From Fontimonas thermophila (GTDB taxonomy: Bacteria > Pseudomonadota > Gammaproteobacteria > Nevskiales > Nevskiaceae): a stretch of DNA of 57,038 nt. Where the stretch lies: positions 1 through 57,038 of the forward strand of contig NZ_FOOC01000013.1 in assembly GCF_900113085.1 (NCBI RefSeq), read 5' to 3'. The position numbers and the translations under genes are program-made. Positions within the stretch are counted from its first letter, which is position 1; every line of letters starts with the position of its first letter. The notes under the pieces are model-generated. The model was not told the DNA's origin and ran no database searches. It was given only the letters and a program-made list of their open reading frames with translations. Below are positions 35,990-44,046 of this stretch, in pieces.

Positions 35990-37464
35990 CCGTTCTCCTG
36001 TTCGAACAAGCGGCGGATCTCCGATTTGAGGATCTTGCCGGCTCCGCTCTTGGGCAGACTTTCGAGAAACAGCACGTGTTTGGGCACCTTGTAACCGGCC
36101 AGGCGCTGCTTGAGCGCGGCGCGCAGGGTTTGCGCGTCCATCTGCACGCCGGGGGCGAGACGCACGGCGGCCAGCCCGACCTCGCCCCAGCGCGAATCGG
36201 GGACGCCGACGACGGCGCATTCGGCGACGCCGGCGCATTGCGCGAGTGCCGCTTCGACTTCCGCCGGATAGACGTTCTCGCCGCCGGAGATGTACATGTC
36301 CTTGCGCCGGCCGACGATGTAGAAAAAACCGTCGGCGTCCTCGCGCGCGAGATCGCCGGTCCACAGCCAGCCGTCGCGCAGCGTTTGCGCCGTTTCCTCG
36401 GGGCGGCGGAAATAGCCCAGCATCAGATGCGGCCCGGCCAATGTCAGCTCGCCGATCTCGCCGCGCGCCACGGGTTGGCCATCCGCTGCGCGGATGACGG
36501 CCTGTGCGTGCAGGACGGGTTTGCCGACAGAGTCGGGACGGCGTTGCGCCTCCTCGACATCGATCGCAAAGCAATTGACGCCTGCTTCGGTCATTCCGTA
36601 CCCCTGTTTGAAACGCACCCCACGGGCGCGGAACGCTTGTTGCACAGGCTCCGGGCAGGGCGCGCCGCCGGAGATCGTCCAACGCACGCTGGAGAAATCG
36701 GTGGTGGCGAAGTCGGCGTGTTCCGCGAGCATCTGGAACATGGTCGGCACGAGGAACATCAGGGTCACGCGCTCGCGCTCGACCAGACGCAGGTACTCGC
36801 CGGCCTCGAAACCTTCCTGGAGGATGACGCGTCCGCCGGCGTGCAAAAGCGGCGTGGTCAGCACGTTGAATGCGGCATGAAAGGCCGGTGTGGCCTGGAT
36901 CGCGCAATCGTGTTCGCCGACGCCCCACGAAAAGCAGGTATTGACGGCGTTGTAGAACAACTGGCGATGTGGAATCAGTGCGCCCTTGGGTAATCCGGTG
37001 CTGCCGCCGGTGAACAGCAGCATCGCCGGATCCTCGCCGCCGATGCCTGCATCGGGCAGCGCCCGGTCCTCGGCCGTGGCCAGCCAGTCCTCGTAGTCGT
37101 CGAGCGCGCGCAGCGGTACACCGGTGGCAGCGGCGAGCGACGCACAGGCGTGGTCGTGCAGCATGAGCACGGGTTCGACATAGCGGGCGAGGCGGGTTTG
37201 CTCGTCGGCCGACAGGCGGGTGTTGAAGGGGGTCGCGATATACCCGAGCCGCGGCGCTGCCAGCAGCAGATCGACGTGGGCGATATGGTTGGTCGCCATG
37301 ATCGCGACACGGTCGCCCCGGCGCACCCCGGCCGCATGCAGACGTACGGCGAGCTTTTGTGCGCGGTGGTCGAGTTCGGCGTAGCAGTACCAGCGCCCGC
37401 GAAACTGCAGGGCGGGGCGTTGCGGCGTCAACCGCGCGCGGGCAGCGGCGATGTCGGGGTTCAT
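35977..37464 (-). CDS. AMP-dependent acyl-CoA synthetase
   Basis: A 495-residue adenylate-forming ligase that activates a carboxylic acid to its CoA thioester using ATP. The P-loop is LLFTGGSTGLPKGALIPHR, the A5 motif is YGMTEAG, and A7-A8 are WLWTGDLAREDADGFFYIVGRRKDMYISGGENVYP. The C-terminal Lys motif KSGAGKILKSEIRRLF is intact. The chain-length pocket cannot be read. In this block it would activate an imported acid. The gene overlaps the downstream barrel-protein start by 13 bases, and a 125-base gap separates it from the KAS III-like gene upstream. Confidence 0.92.
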   Translation of the reverse strand: MNPDIAAARARLTPQRPALQFRGRWYCYAELDHRAQKLAVRLHAAGVRRGDRVAIMATNHIAHVDLLLAAPRLGYIATPFNTRLSADEQTRLARYVEPVLMLHDHACASLAAATGVPLRALDDYEDWLATAEDRALPDAGIGGEDPAMLLFTGGSTGLPKGALIPHRQLFYNAVNTCFSWGVGEHDCAIQATPAFHAAFNVLTTPLLHAGGRVILQEGFEAGEYLRLVERERVTLMFLVPTMFQMLAEHADFATTDFSSVRWTISGGAPCPEPVQQAFRARGVRFKQGYGMTEAGVNCFAIDVEEAQRRPDSVGKPVLHAQAVIRAADGQPVARGEIGELTLAGPHLMLGYFRRPEETAQTLRDGWLWTGDLAREDADGFFYIVGRRKDMYISGGENVYPAEVEAALAQCAGVAECAVVGVPDSRWGEVGLAAVRLAPGVQMDAQTLRAALKQRLAGYKVPKHVLFLESLPKSGAGKILKSEIRRLFEQENGCVH

Positions 37465-37589
37465 GGTTGCCTCAGCCCACCGCAGATCCAGCGCGAGGGC
37501 GTCGTGCTCGGGCAGCGGGTGTGGTTTTGTTCATCGATCCTCCATACGCACGGTGTGCGTTCGCGGTTTGGGTTTTGTGGGACTGTGGC

Positions 37590-38606
37590 TTAAGCCATCG
37601 GCACCGGGGCATTTCTCCGATAGCGCACGCAGATGGCGTTCCACACGTAGCCGATGCCGGCCGCACAAAGCACGGCGACATCGCCGTCGCGCAGGCGCTG
37701 CTGGTCGCGTGCGAGCTTGAGCGAGAGCAGCGGATCGATCTGGCCGATGTGTCCGTAGTCGGCGAGGTAGATCGAGCGCCCGGCATCGACGCCGATGCGC
37801 TCGAGCACGGCTTCGTGCGCGCTACGCTTCATGTGCAGCATCGCAACGTAGGCAAGCGCATGCGGGGCAATGCCGCTGCGCGCACAGGCCTGCTCGATCA
37901 CGTGGACGAAGTTGTCGAGCGAGCGTTGCTCCAGGCGCGCCTTCATGCCCGCCGGGTCGGGGACGTGGAAGCGGTAACGCGCGAGATTGTCTGCGCGCAG
38001 CACCTCGCGCGTACCGCCGACCGGGATGATCACGTCTTCGGCGAAACTGCCGTCGGTGTGGAAGGCGGCGCCCAGAATCTCGAAGCCGGGGCCGTCGCGC
38101 GATACGACGGCAGCGCCACCGCCGGCCGCAAGGTTGTTGAGAAAACGGGTGGCGGGATCGCGGTAGTCGACGAGATCGCCGTTGCGGTAACCGCCGGCGA
38201 TCAGGATGTGATTCAGATCGGGATTGGCCGCGAGCGTGTCGCGTGCGAGCTTGAGGGCGAGCACGGCGGTGCCGCATTTCTGACCAAGGTCATATGCATA
38301 GGCGCGGTGTGCACCGAGCGCGTGGGCGGCATGGATGCCGGCTGTCCAGACCGGGTATTCCTTGTACTCCTCGGTGATCGAGATCAGCACATCGATCTGT
38401 GCGGCGCCAATGTCGGCATCGGCGAGCGCCGCGCGTGCCGCGCGGATGCCCATGGCATTGCTGTGGTCATCCGGCCCCGGCACGGTTTTGCCGTGGATGC
38501 CGAGTTTGTCGCGCACGATCGCTTCCGGCACGCCGCTTCGCAGGGCGATGTCCGCGGCGGTCCAGCGTGTCGCGGGCAGATAAATCCCGAGTCCGCGCAG
38601 GATCAT
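37590..38606 (-). CDS. KAS III-like beta-ketoacyl synthase (FabH superfamily), atypical active site
   Basis: A 338-residue thiolase-fold condensing enzyme. The nucleophile is Cys111 in YDLGQKCGTAVLAL, and the His is His258 in AMLHMKRSAH. At the usual Asn position, where FabH has GN, the sequence is DYGHIGQIDPLLSL, giving His286. The N-terminus (GLGIYLPATRWTAADI) and GGGAAVVS match FabH-type proteins. The altered third residue suggests a non-standard donor or a thioesterase-like activity rather than fatty-acid initiation. The stop overlaps the TetR start region by four bases. Confidence 0.82.
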   Translation of the reverse strand: MILRGLGIYLPATRWTAADIALRSGVPEAIVRDKLGIHGKTVPGPDDHSNAMGIRAARAALADADIGAAQIDVLISITEEYKEYPVWTAGIHAAHALGAHRAYAYDLGQKCGTAVLALKLARDTLAANPDLNHILIAGGYRNGDLVDYRDPATRFLNNLAAGGGAAVVSRDGPGFEILGAAFHTDGSFAEDVIIPVGGTREVLRADNLARYRFHVPDPAGMKARLEQRSLDNFVHVIEQACARSGIAPHALAYVAMLHMKRSAHEAVLERIGVDAGRSIYLADYGHIGQIDPLLSLKLARDQQRLRDGDVAVLCAAGIGYVWNAICVRYRRNAPVPMA

Positions 38607-39253
38607 GGCCGATCGGTCTGGGCCGGGCGCGGGGCGATGCCCGAGCAGATGAAGTCCATCGCCGCATCGAGAACCTGGGGCGGCGGCAGGCTATTGCGCC
38701 ACAGGCAATGGCGCAGGCCGAGGAAGTGGCCCAGGCCCATGATCGCCCAGGCGCGCACCTCGGCATCCCCGGGCGCGAGCGCTCCTGCTGCGGCGTCACG
38801 GGCGAGGCTGCGTGCATAGCCTTCGGCAAGGCGCTCGTAGTACTCGCGGAACGCGGCTTCGTCGACGAACTGCGCCTCCTGCACGATGCGATATAGCCCG
38901 GGGTGGCGTTGCACGAATTCCAGAAACGCCTCGAGTCCGGCGCGCTGGGCGTGGAGGCGATCGGCGTGCCGGGCACTGGCCTGGGCCATGTGCTTGCGCA
39001 AGGCATGGCCGATTGCACGGACGACGGCGCCGAAGATCGCCTCCTTGCTCGGGAAGTAGATATAGAACGTGCCCTGGCTGACCTTGGCGCGGGCGGTGAT
39101 CGAGCTGACCGAGGCGGCATGAAAGCCGCGCTCGCCGAATTCGGCCTCGGCGGCATCGAGCAGGCGACGCAGGGTGGCCTCGCCGCGCGCGGTCGCGGGT
39201 TTGGCCTTGGGGGCAGCCGCTGAAGCGCCGGCGGTCATCGCAGGGTCAAACAT
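38603..39253 (-). CDS. TetR-family regulator of the hydroxyacyl block
   Basis: A 216-residue regulator from ATG 39253. The DNA-binding domain is EAEFGERGFHAASVSSITARA followed by KVSQGTFYIYFPSKEAIFGAV. The ligand domain is C-terminal (PGLYRIVQEAQFVDEAAFREYYERL). An earlier TTG at 39304 and the internal ATG at 39238 are alternatives. A 20-base palindrome overlaps the chosen start codon, so autoregulation is likely. It is the first gene of the minus-strand block and the natural local repressor, probably released by an acyl-CoA or free acid. Confidence 0.86.
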   Translation of the reverse strand: MFDPAMTAGASAAAPKAKPATARGEATLRRLLDAAEAEFGERGFHAASVSSITARAKVSQGTFYIYFPSKEAIFGAVVRAIGHALRKHMAQASARHADRLHAQRAGLEAFLEFVQRHPGLYRIVQEAQFVDEAAFREYYERLAEGYARSLARDAAAGALAPGDAEVRAWAIMGLGHFLGLRHCLWRNSLPPPQVLDAAMDFICSGIAPRPAQTDRP

Positions 39254-39269
39254 GACAGATGAGTCATGT
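39250..39269. promoter_or_regulatory. Candidate TetR operator
   Basis: ACATGAC-N6-GTCATGT, with 7-base arms, overlaps the TetR start codon. Position and symmetry fit an autoregulatory operator for the regulator and perhaps the entire minus-strand block. Confidence 0.5.
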
Positions 39270-39317
39270 CTCATATCTTGGTCACGGGTTCGTGTCTGCG
39301 TCAAGCGCAGAGGTGGT

Positions 39318-39839
39318 TCAGCGGTATCCGCCCTGGGCGTCGGCGAGCCGGCCCGTAAGCTGACGGTGCGCTGCGGTCGGGGTCCAGATTTGCAGCAGGG
39401 CGCGTTCGCCGGGGACTATGGGCGTCCACAGCTCGCTACCGGCGGCTTCGCGGTAAGGGCCGTGGCGCAGACGGCCGTCGGGCGAGCAGAACCAGATCTG
39501 CGTGCGCGGCGGCAGCTTCAGGTCGCTCAGATGCAGCGACAGGGATCGGGCTCCCGCGGATTGCAGGATCAAGGTCAGGGAGGACCAGCCTTGCGCCTGG
39601 TGCTGCCAGCGCGCGGCGCGGGTCAGGCTGCGGTCGATCGGCAGACTCCGGGCAAACGCGGCCGGGTCGTCCGGCGCAGACGCCGGTGTCGGCGCGAGTT
39701 CGAGGACGGCGACGTCGGCATCGGCGATGCGGCAGGCATCCGGCGGGTAGGGATCTGCTGGCGTGGCCGTCTGGACCGCGTCAGTCGCGCAGCCCGTCAG
39801 CACGAGGACGATCCACAGCACGGGCACGCGCAGTTTCAT
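39318..39839 (-). CDS. Lipoprotein resembling a protease accessory/prodomain
   Basis: A 173-residue protein with lipobox LTGC (residues 14-17). The main part has LTLILQSAGARSLSLHLSDLKLPPRTQIWF, then GPYREAAGSELWTPIVPGERALLQIW and a GGYR ending. That pattern (LP-gtel, GELWTPvvpGd, GYR) occurs in the N-terminal beta-sandwich of secreted lysyl-endopeptidase and trypsin-like proteases. Here it stands alone with no catalytic domain. It overlaps csiV by ATGA in the mfd-csiV operon. Its role is unknown. Confidence 0.6.
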   Translation of the reverse strand: MKLRVPVLWIVLVLTGCATDAVQTATPADPYPPDACRIADADVAVLELAPTPASAPDDPAAFARSLPIDRSLTRAARWQHQAQGWSSLTLILQSAGARSLSLHLSDLKLPPRTQIWFCSPDGRLRHGPYREAAGSELWTPIVPGERALLQIWTPTAAHRQLTGRLADAQGGYR

Positions 39840-40441
39840 CGGCGGGTTTCCTCCACGCGTTGCACCCGCGCCAGTATGCCCAGTTTGGGACTGTCGAGAT
39901 GGTGCAGTTCGTCACGCCGCATGCGCCGCCGTTCCTGCAACCGATAGACCCGAAGGCCTTGCGCGGTCGGTACGGTGTAGCGCAGGTCGGCATCGAGTTG
40001 CAGGTAGCGGTTGAGCAGCAGCGCGACGCTGCCCTCGACCGGCGCAGTCAGATAGCTGCTGAGGTTTTGTGCGTCGGTGGCGGCGAAGCTCTGGCCATGA
40101 CGGATCTGCAGGGCCGGCCCGCGTTCCGATGGTGGGTCGGTCTGGGTCCAGGCCAGACGCACAAGCGGCTGGAAACGGGCGGCGTTACGCAGCCGGTTCC
40201 ACTGCTCCTGCAGACCGAATTCGCTGTCCGGCAGGATGCGGATGCCAAAAGCCGCAAGCGTTGCGCGGTCATCGAGCGCAATTGCATTATCGGTGGAGGG
40301 CGCCTGCGCTGCCATACCGGCTTCGGTCGTGGCGGATTTGTCGAGAAAGACGATCAGATCGACGCGGTAGGTGTCGGCGGCGGCGGGCAGGCTCGATGCC
40401 GCCAGCAGCACGAGCAGGCTCTTGGCGATCCAGCGTTTCAT
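39836..40441 (-). CDS. csiV: CsiV-family envelope protein
   Basis: A 201-residue exported protein (signal peptide MKRWIAKSLLVLLAASSLPAAA) with the CsiV-type start DTYRVDLIVFLDK. It also has LAAFGIRILPDSEFGLQEQWNRLRNAARFQPLVRLAWTQ and a basic C-terminal stretch LQERRRMRRDELHHLDSPKLGILARVQRVE. CsiV proteins bind peptidoglycan in Vibrio and are needed for growth on D-amino-acid-modified wall. The mfd-csiV neighbourhood is conserved in pseudomonads. It lies 18 bases downstream of mfd. Confidence 0.82.
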   Translation of the reverse strand: MKRWIAKSLLVLLAASSLPAAADTYRVDLIVFLDKSATTEAGMAAQAPSTDNAIALDDRATLAAFGIRILPDSEFGLQEQWNRLRNAARFQPLVRLAWTQTDPPSERGPALQIRHGQSFAATDAQNLSSYLTAPVEGSVALLLNRYLQLDADLRYTVPTAQGLRVYRLQERRRMRRDELHHLDSPKLGILARVQRVEETRR

Positions 40442-40459
40442 GCGTCTTCCTTCATGCGG

Positions 40460-43400
40460 TCACGGCGCTTGCGGGCGCAGTGTAGCCAACAGCTCGGCAG
40501 CGCGCGGTGCACGGGTCTCGACACGTTCGAAATCGCCGTAACAGTGCAGACGTGCTTGGCCTTCCAGCTTGTAGGTTTTCGGCTGGCTCTGGATCAGGCG
40601 AATCAGCTTGACCGTGTCGATGCGCACCTCCTTGCCGAATTCCAGCGTGATCACCCGGCTGGTTGCGCGCAGACGCAACAGGCCGAGTTGATGCGCGGCG
40701 ATACGCAGGGATGCCGCCTCGAACATGCGCTCGGTGGCCGGCGGCAGATTGCCGAACCGGTCGATCATTTCAACCTTGAGCTCGGAGAGTGCATCCTCGC
40801 TGCGGGCCTCGGCCATGCGCTTGTACAGCGTCAATCGCATGTGCACGTCGGGGATGTAGTCGTCGGGGATCAGCGCGGCAGCGCCGAGATCCACTTCGCA
40901 TTCGGTTTCGCCGAATGGCGCATCGTCGAGTTTGCCGGTCTTGATCGCCTTGACCGCACGGCCGAGCAGCTCGGCATAGAGCGTAAAGCCAATTTCTTCG
41001 ATCTGTCCGGACTGCTCGGCGCCGAGCAGCTCGCCGGCGCCGCGGATCTCGAGGTCGTGGGTGGCCAGCGCAAAACCCGAGCCGAGATCGCCGAGCGTTT
41101 CGATCGCTTCCAGACGACGTGCCGCATCGGGAGTGAGTGCGCGCCGGCTCGGGATCATCAGATAGGCATAGCCGCGGTGATGGCTGCGGCCGACGCGGCC
41201 ACGCAGTTGGTGGAGCTGCGCCAGGCCGAAGCGGTCGGCGCGGTCGATGATGATGGTATTGGCGCTGGGTACGTCGATGCCCGATTCGATGATCGTCGAG
41301 CACACCAGGATGTTGAAGCGCTGATGATAAAAATCGAGCATGACCTGCTCGAGTTCGCGCTCGCGCATCTGGCCATGGGCGTAGCGGACGCTGCCCTCGG
41401 GTACCAGCTCCTGGATCTTGCGCGCGAAGTTGTCGATGTCGCTCACCTCGTTGTGCAGGATGTAGACCTGGCCGCCGCGCCGCAGCTCGCGCAGGCAGGC
41501 CTCCTGCACCAGCGCGTTGTTCCACTCGCAGACCTGCGTCTTGATCGCCAGGCGCGAGGCTGGGGGTGTGGCGATGATCGACAGGTCGCGCAACCCGGCG
41601 AGCGACATGTTGAGCGTGCGCGGGATCGGTGTTGCGGTCAGCGTGAGCAGATCGACTTCGGCGCGCAGATTCTTCAGCCGTTCCTTGTGCCGCACCCCGA
41701 AGCGGTGCTCTTCGTCGACGATGACGAGCCCGAGGTTTTTGAACTGCACGTCGTCTTGCAGCAGGCGGTGCGTGCCGATGACGATATCGATCGTGCCGTC
41801 GGCGAGCTGCCTGAGGATCTCGCCCTGTTCCTTGCTCGAGCGCAGGCGCGAGAGCGCGGCGATGCGCACCGCAAATCCAGCGAAACGGTCGGAAAAATTC
41901 TTGGCGTGCTGCTCGACCAGGAGCGTCGTCGGCGCCAGCACGCAGACCTGACGGCCGCCGCTGGCGGCGACGAAGGCGGCGCGCAGCGCGACTTCGGTCT
42001 TGCCAAAGCCGACGTCGCCACAGACGACGCGGTCCATGGTCTTGGGCGCGCGTAGGTCGTCGAGCACAGCATCGATCGCGCTCTGCTGATCCGGCGTGGG
42101 CGTGAACGGAAAGCCTGCGCAGAAGCGCTGGTACTCGGCCGCATCGAATGTCAGCGCCAGGCCGGGTTTGGCCATGCGCCGCGCCTGGATCTGCAGCAGC
42201 TCGGCGGCGACATCGTGCGCTTTCTCGCGGGCGCGTGCCTTGGCCTTGGCCCAGCGGTCCGATCCCAGGCTGTGCAACGGCGCCGTTTCCGCTTCGCCGC
42301 CGGTATAGCGGTGGATCAGGTTGAGCGAGGCAACCGGCACATACAGCTTGCCGTCGTTGGCGTATTCCAGGACCAGGTATTCGGCCTCGATGCCGCCGGC
42401 ATCGAGTTTCTGCAATCCGCGATAGCGGCCGATGCCGTGCTGCACGTGGACGACGGGTGCACCGGGCACCAGCGCCGATAAATCGCGCAGTATCGTGTCC
42501 GGATCGCGCACGCGGGCGCGGCGGCGGGGCAGTTGCGTGGGTGCATGCAGCCCGAAGATCTGCGCCTCTGTCACCACGCAGATGCCGGCCGCGGTTAGGC
42601 GAAAACCGTCCTGGATCGGGCCGAGAGTGAGGCCGTAGCGCTTGCCGTCGCTGACAAAGGCCGCCCAGTCGGGATAGTCGCGCGGCAGAATGCCCAGCGG
42701 CTTGAGCCAGGCCAGCAGCGCCTCGCGTCGCCCCGGTGATTCGGCGACGAACAGCACGCGATCTTCGGATGTGCGCAACAGCGCACGTGTTGCATCGGCG
42801 CCGCGTTCGAGCAGGCTCACGCCGCTGTCGTCACTGCCGTCGGTGGTTGCGACCGTGATCCGTGCGAAGCGCTCGAGATCGGCGAGCGCCTGCGCCGGCG
42901 TTCGGAGCAGCTCCGCGGGTTTGAGGAGCGGGCGTTCCAGATCGCCGCGGTAGCGTTCGTAGCGCTCTTCGATCTGCCGCCAGTCTTCCGCCAGCGCGGC
43001 GGAGAGATCGTCCAGCGCGATGAGCAGGGCATCCTCGGGCAGATAATCGGTCAGTGCGGCCGTTGTGCGGTTTTCGAAGAACAGCGGCAGCCAGGCTTCG
43101 ATGCCGCCGGGCATCAAACCCTTGCTCACCTCGCTGTAGATGCGCGAGCGTGCGGGGTCGCCGGCGAAGGTTTCACGATAGTTACCGCGGAAGGTTTCGA
43201 TGCCTACCTTGTCGGTCGGGAATTCACGCGCCGGCAGCAGCCGTATCGCGCTGACCTTGTCCTGGCTACGCTGGGTTTCCGGATCGAAGGTGCGGATCGT
43301 TTCGATCGTATCGTCGAACAAGTCGATGCGGTACGCCGCCTCGCTGCCCATCGGAAACAGATCGATGAGTGCGCCGCGCACGGCGAATTCGCCTTGGGTC

Positions 43401-43912
43401 TGCACTTCGGACACCGATTGGTAGCCAGCGGCGACGAGCCGTTCGCGGAAGGCGATGGGGTCGAGCGTGTCGCCAACGCGCAGTTCGAAGCTGCGGCTGT
43501 CGAGCCAGTGTCGCGGCGGCAGGCGCTGGATCAGCTGGTCGGCCGTGGTCAGCAGCACTCCGCGTCGCATCATCGGCAAGCGTGAGAGCGCGCTCAGCCG
43601 TTGTGACAGGATCTCTTGATGGGGTGAGAACTGGTCGTAGGGCAATACCTCCGTATCCGGCAAGTGCACCAGCGGCAGCTCGGCCGGCAAGAAAAAACGC
43701 AGCTCCTGCTCGAGACGGTAGGCATGTTGCTCGTTGGCGACGAGGACGACGCAGGGCCCGGGATGACGCAGGGCCGCCATCGCGGCGGCGAGCGCGGCCG
43801 GTGCGCCGCTGAGCGCGGGCCAGGTGAGGGCACCGACCGACGGCAGTGGAGGATGCAAAGGTGAGAAACGCACGGTGATTGCGGATTGCGGGCCGCGCCG
43901 CCGTTGCGGCAT
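40460..43912 (-). CDS. mfd: Transcription-repair coupling factor Mfd
   Basis: Mfd removes stalled RNA polymerase and recruits UvrA to lesions. It has 1150 residues, normal for the family. Order: UvrB-like region with LPDTEVLPYDQFSPHQEI, a RNAP-interaction domain at about 470-540 (HVQHGIGRYRGLQKLD), then the translocase with Walker A GDVGFGKTEVALRAAF, the DEEH box in LVIVDEEHRFGV, and TLTATPIPRTL. Motif GFALATHDLEIRGAGELLGAEQSG lies beyond that, and a C-terminal TRCF domain ends the protein. The exact start is uncertain: relatives often start near the later segment VRFSPLHPP. Confidence 0.96.
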   Translation of the reverse strand: MPQRRRGPQSAITVRFSPLHPPLPSVGALTWPALSGAPAALAAAMAALRHPGPCVVLVANEQHAYRLEQELRFFLPAELPLVHLPDTEVLPYDQFSPHQEILSQRLSALSRLPMMRRGVLLTTADQLIQRLPPRHWLDSRSFELRVGDTLDPIAFRERLVAAGYQSVSEVQTQGEFAVRGALIDLFPMGSEAAYRIDLFDDTIETIRTFDPETQRSQDKVSAIRLLPAREFPTDKVGIETFRGNYRETFAGDPARSRIYSEVSKGLMPGGIEAWLPLFFENRTTAALTDYLPEDALLIALDDLSAALAEDWRQIEERYERYRGDLERPLLKPAELLRTPAQALADLERFARITVATTDGSDDSGVSLLERGADATRALLRTSEDRVLFVAESPGRREALLAWLKPLGILPRDYPDWAAFVSDGKRYGLTLGPIQDGFRLTAAGICVVTEAQIFGLHAPTQLPRRRARVRDPDTILRDLSALVPGAPVVHVQHGIGRYRGLQKLDAGGIEAEYLVLEYANDGKLYVPVASLNLIHRYTGGEAETAPLHSLGSDRWAKAKARAREKAHDVAAELLQIQARRMAKPGLALTFDAAEYQRFCAGFPFTPTPDQQSAIDAVLDDLRAPKTMDRVVCGDVGFGKTEVALRAAFVAASGGRQVCVLAPTTLLVEQHAKNFSDRFAGFAVRIAALSRLRSSKEQGEILRQLADGTIDIVIGTHRLLQDDVQFKNLGLVIVDEEHRFGVRHKERLKNLRAEVDLLTLTATPIPRTLNMSLAGLRDLSIIATPPASRLAIKTQVCEWNNALVQEACLRELRRGGQVYILHNEVSDIDNFARKIQELVPEGSVRYAHGQMRERELEQVMLDFYHQRFNILVCSTIIESGIDVPSANTIIIDRADRFGLAQLHQLRGRVGRSHHRGYAYLMIPSRRALTPDAARRLEAIETLGDLGSGFALATHDLEIRGAGELLGAEQSGQIEEIGFTLYAELLGRAVKAIKTGKLDDAPFGETECEVDLGAAALIPDDYIPDVHMRLTLYKRMAEARSEDALSELKVEMIDRFGNLPPATERMFEAASLRIAAHQLGLLRLRATSRVITLEFGKEVRIDTVKLIRLIQSQPKTYKLEGQARLHCYGDFERVETRAPRAAELLATLRPQAP

Positions 43913-44005
43913 GGAGCACGAAAAGGGGGCGGATTATCTCATGCGCGGTTTGGTGTGCCGGGCTGATGGGGACAGTTGACGTGCATCGGGAAATTCCCGG
44001 CTATA

Positions 44006-44027
44006 AAATGGAAATTAATTCTCATTT
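44006..44027. promoter_or_regulatory. Candidate Fur box upstream of the iron permease gene
   Basis: AAATGGAAATTAATTCTCAT-TT matches its own reverse complement at 18 of 22 positions, centred on AATTAATT. On the minus strand it reads AAATGAGAATTAATT, a common Fur-box form. It starts 41 bases before ATG 44047. Nearby TTGACG (43976-43981) and TATAAA (44002-44007) could be promoter hexamers, though their 20-base spacing is long. Confidence 0.65.
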
Positions 44028-44046
44028 GCCTCATGGATATCGATTG

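Noticed and set aside
34766-36928. A 720-codon open frame on the minus strand
   Set aside because: The upstream half is a shadow of the acyl-CoA ligase in another frame; the barrel protein begins at 35989 with a signal peptide.
37546-37560. ACGCAC-GGT-GTGCGT inverted repeat between the ligase and KAS III genes
   Set aside because: Only six-base arms and no matching copy near the TetR gene; too weak to call an operator.
39686-42055. A 789-codon plus-strand open frame opposite mfd and csiV
   Set aside because: High-GC antisense frame with no domain pattern; it spans two real genes on the other strand.
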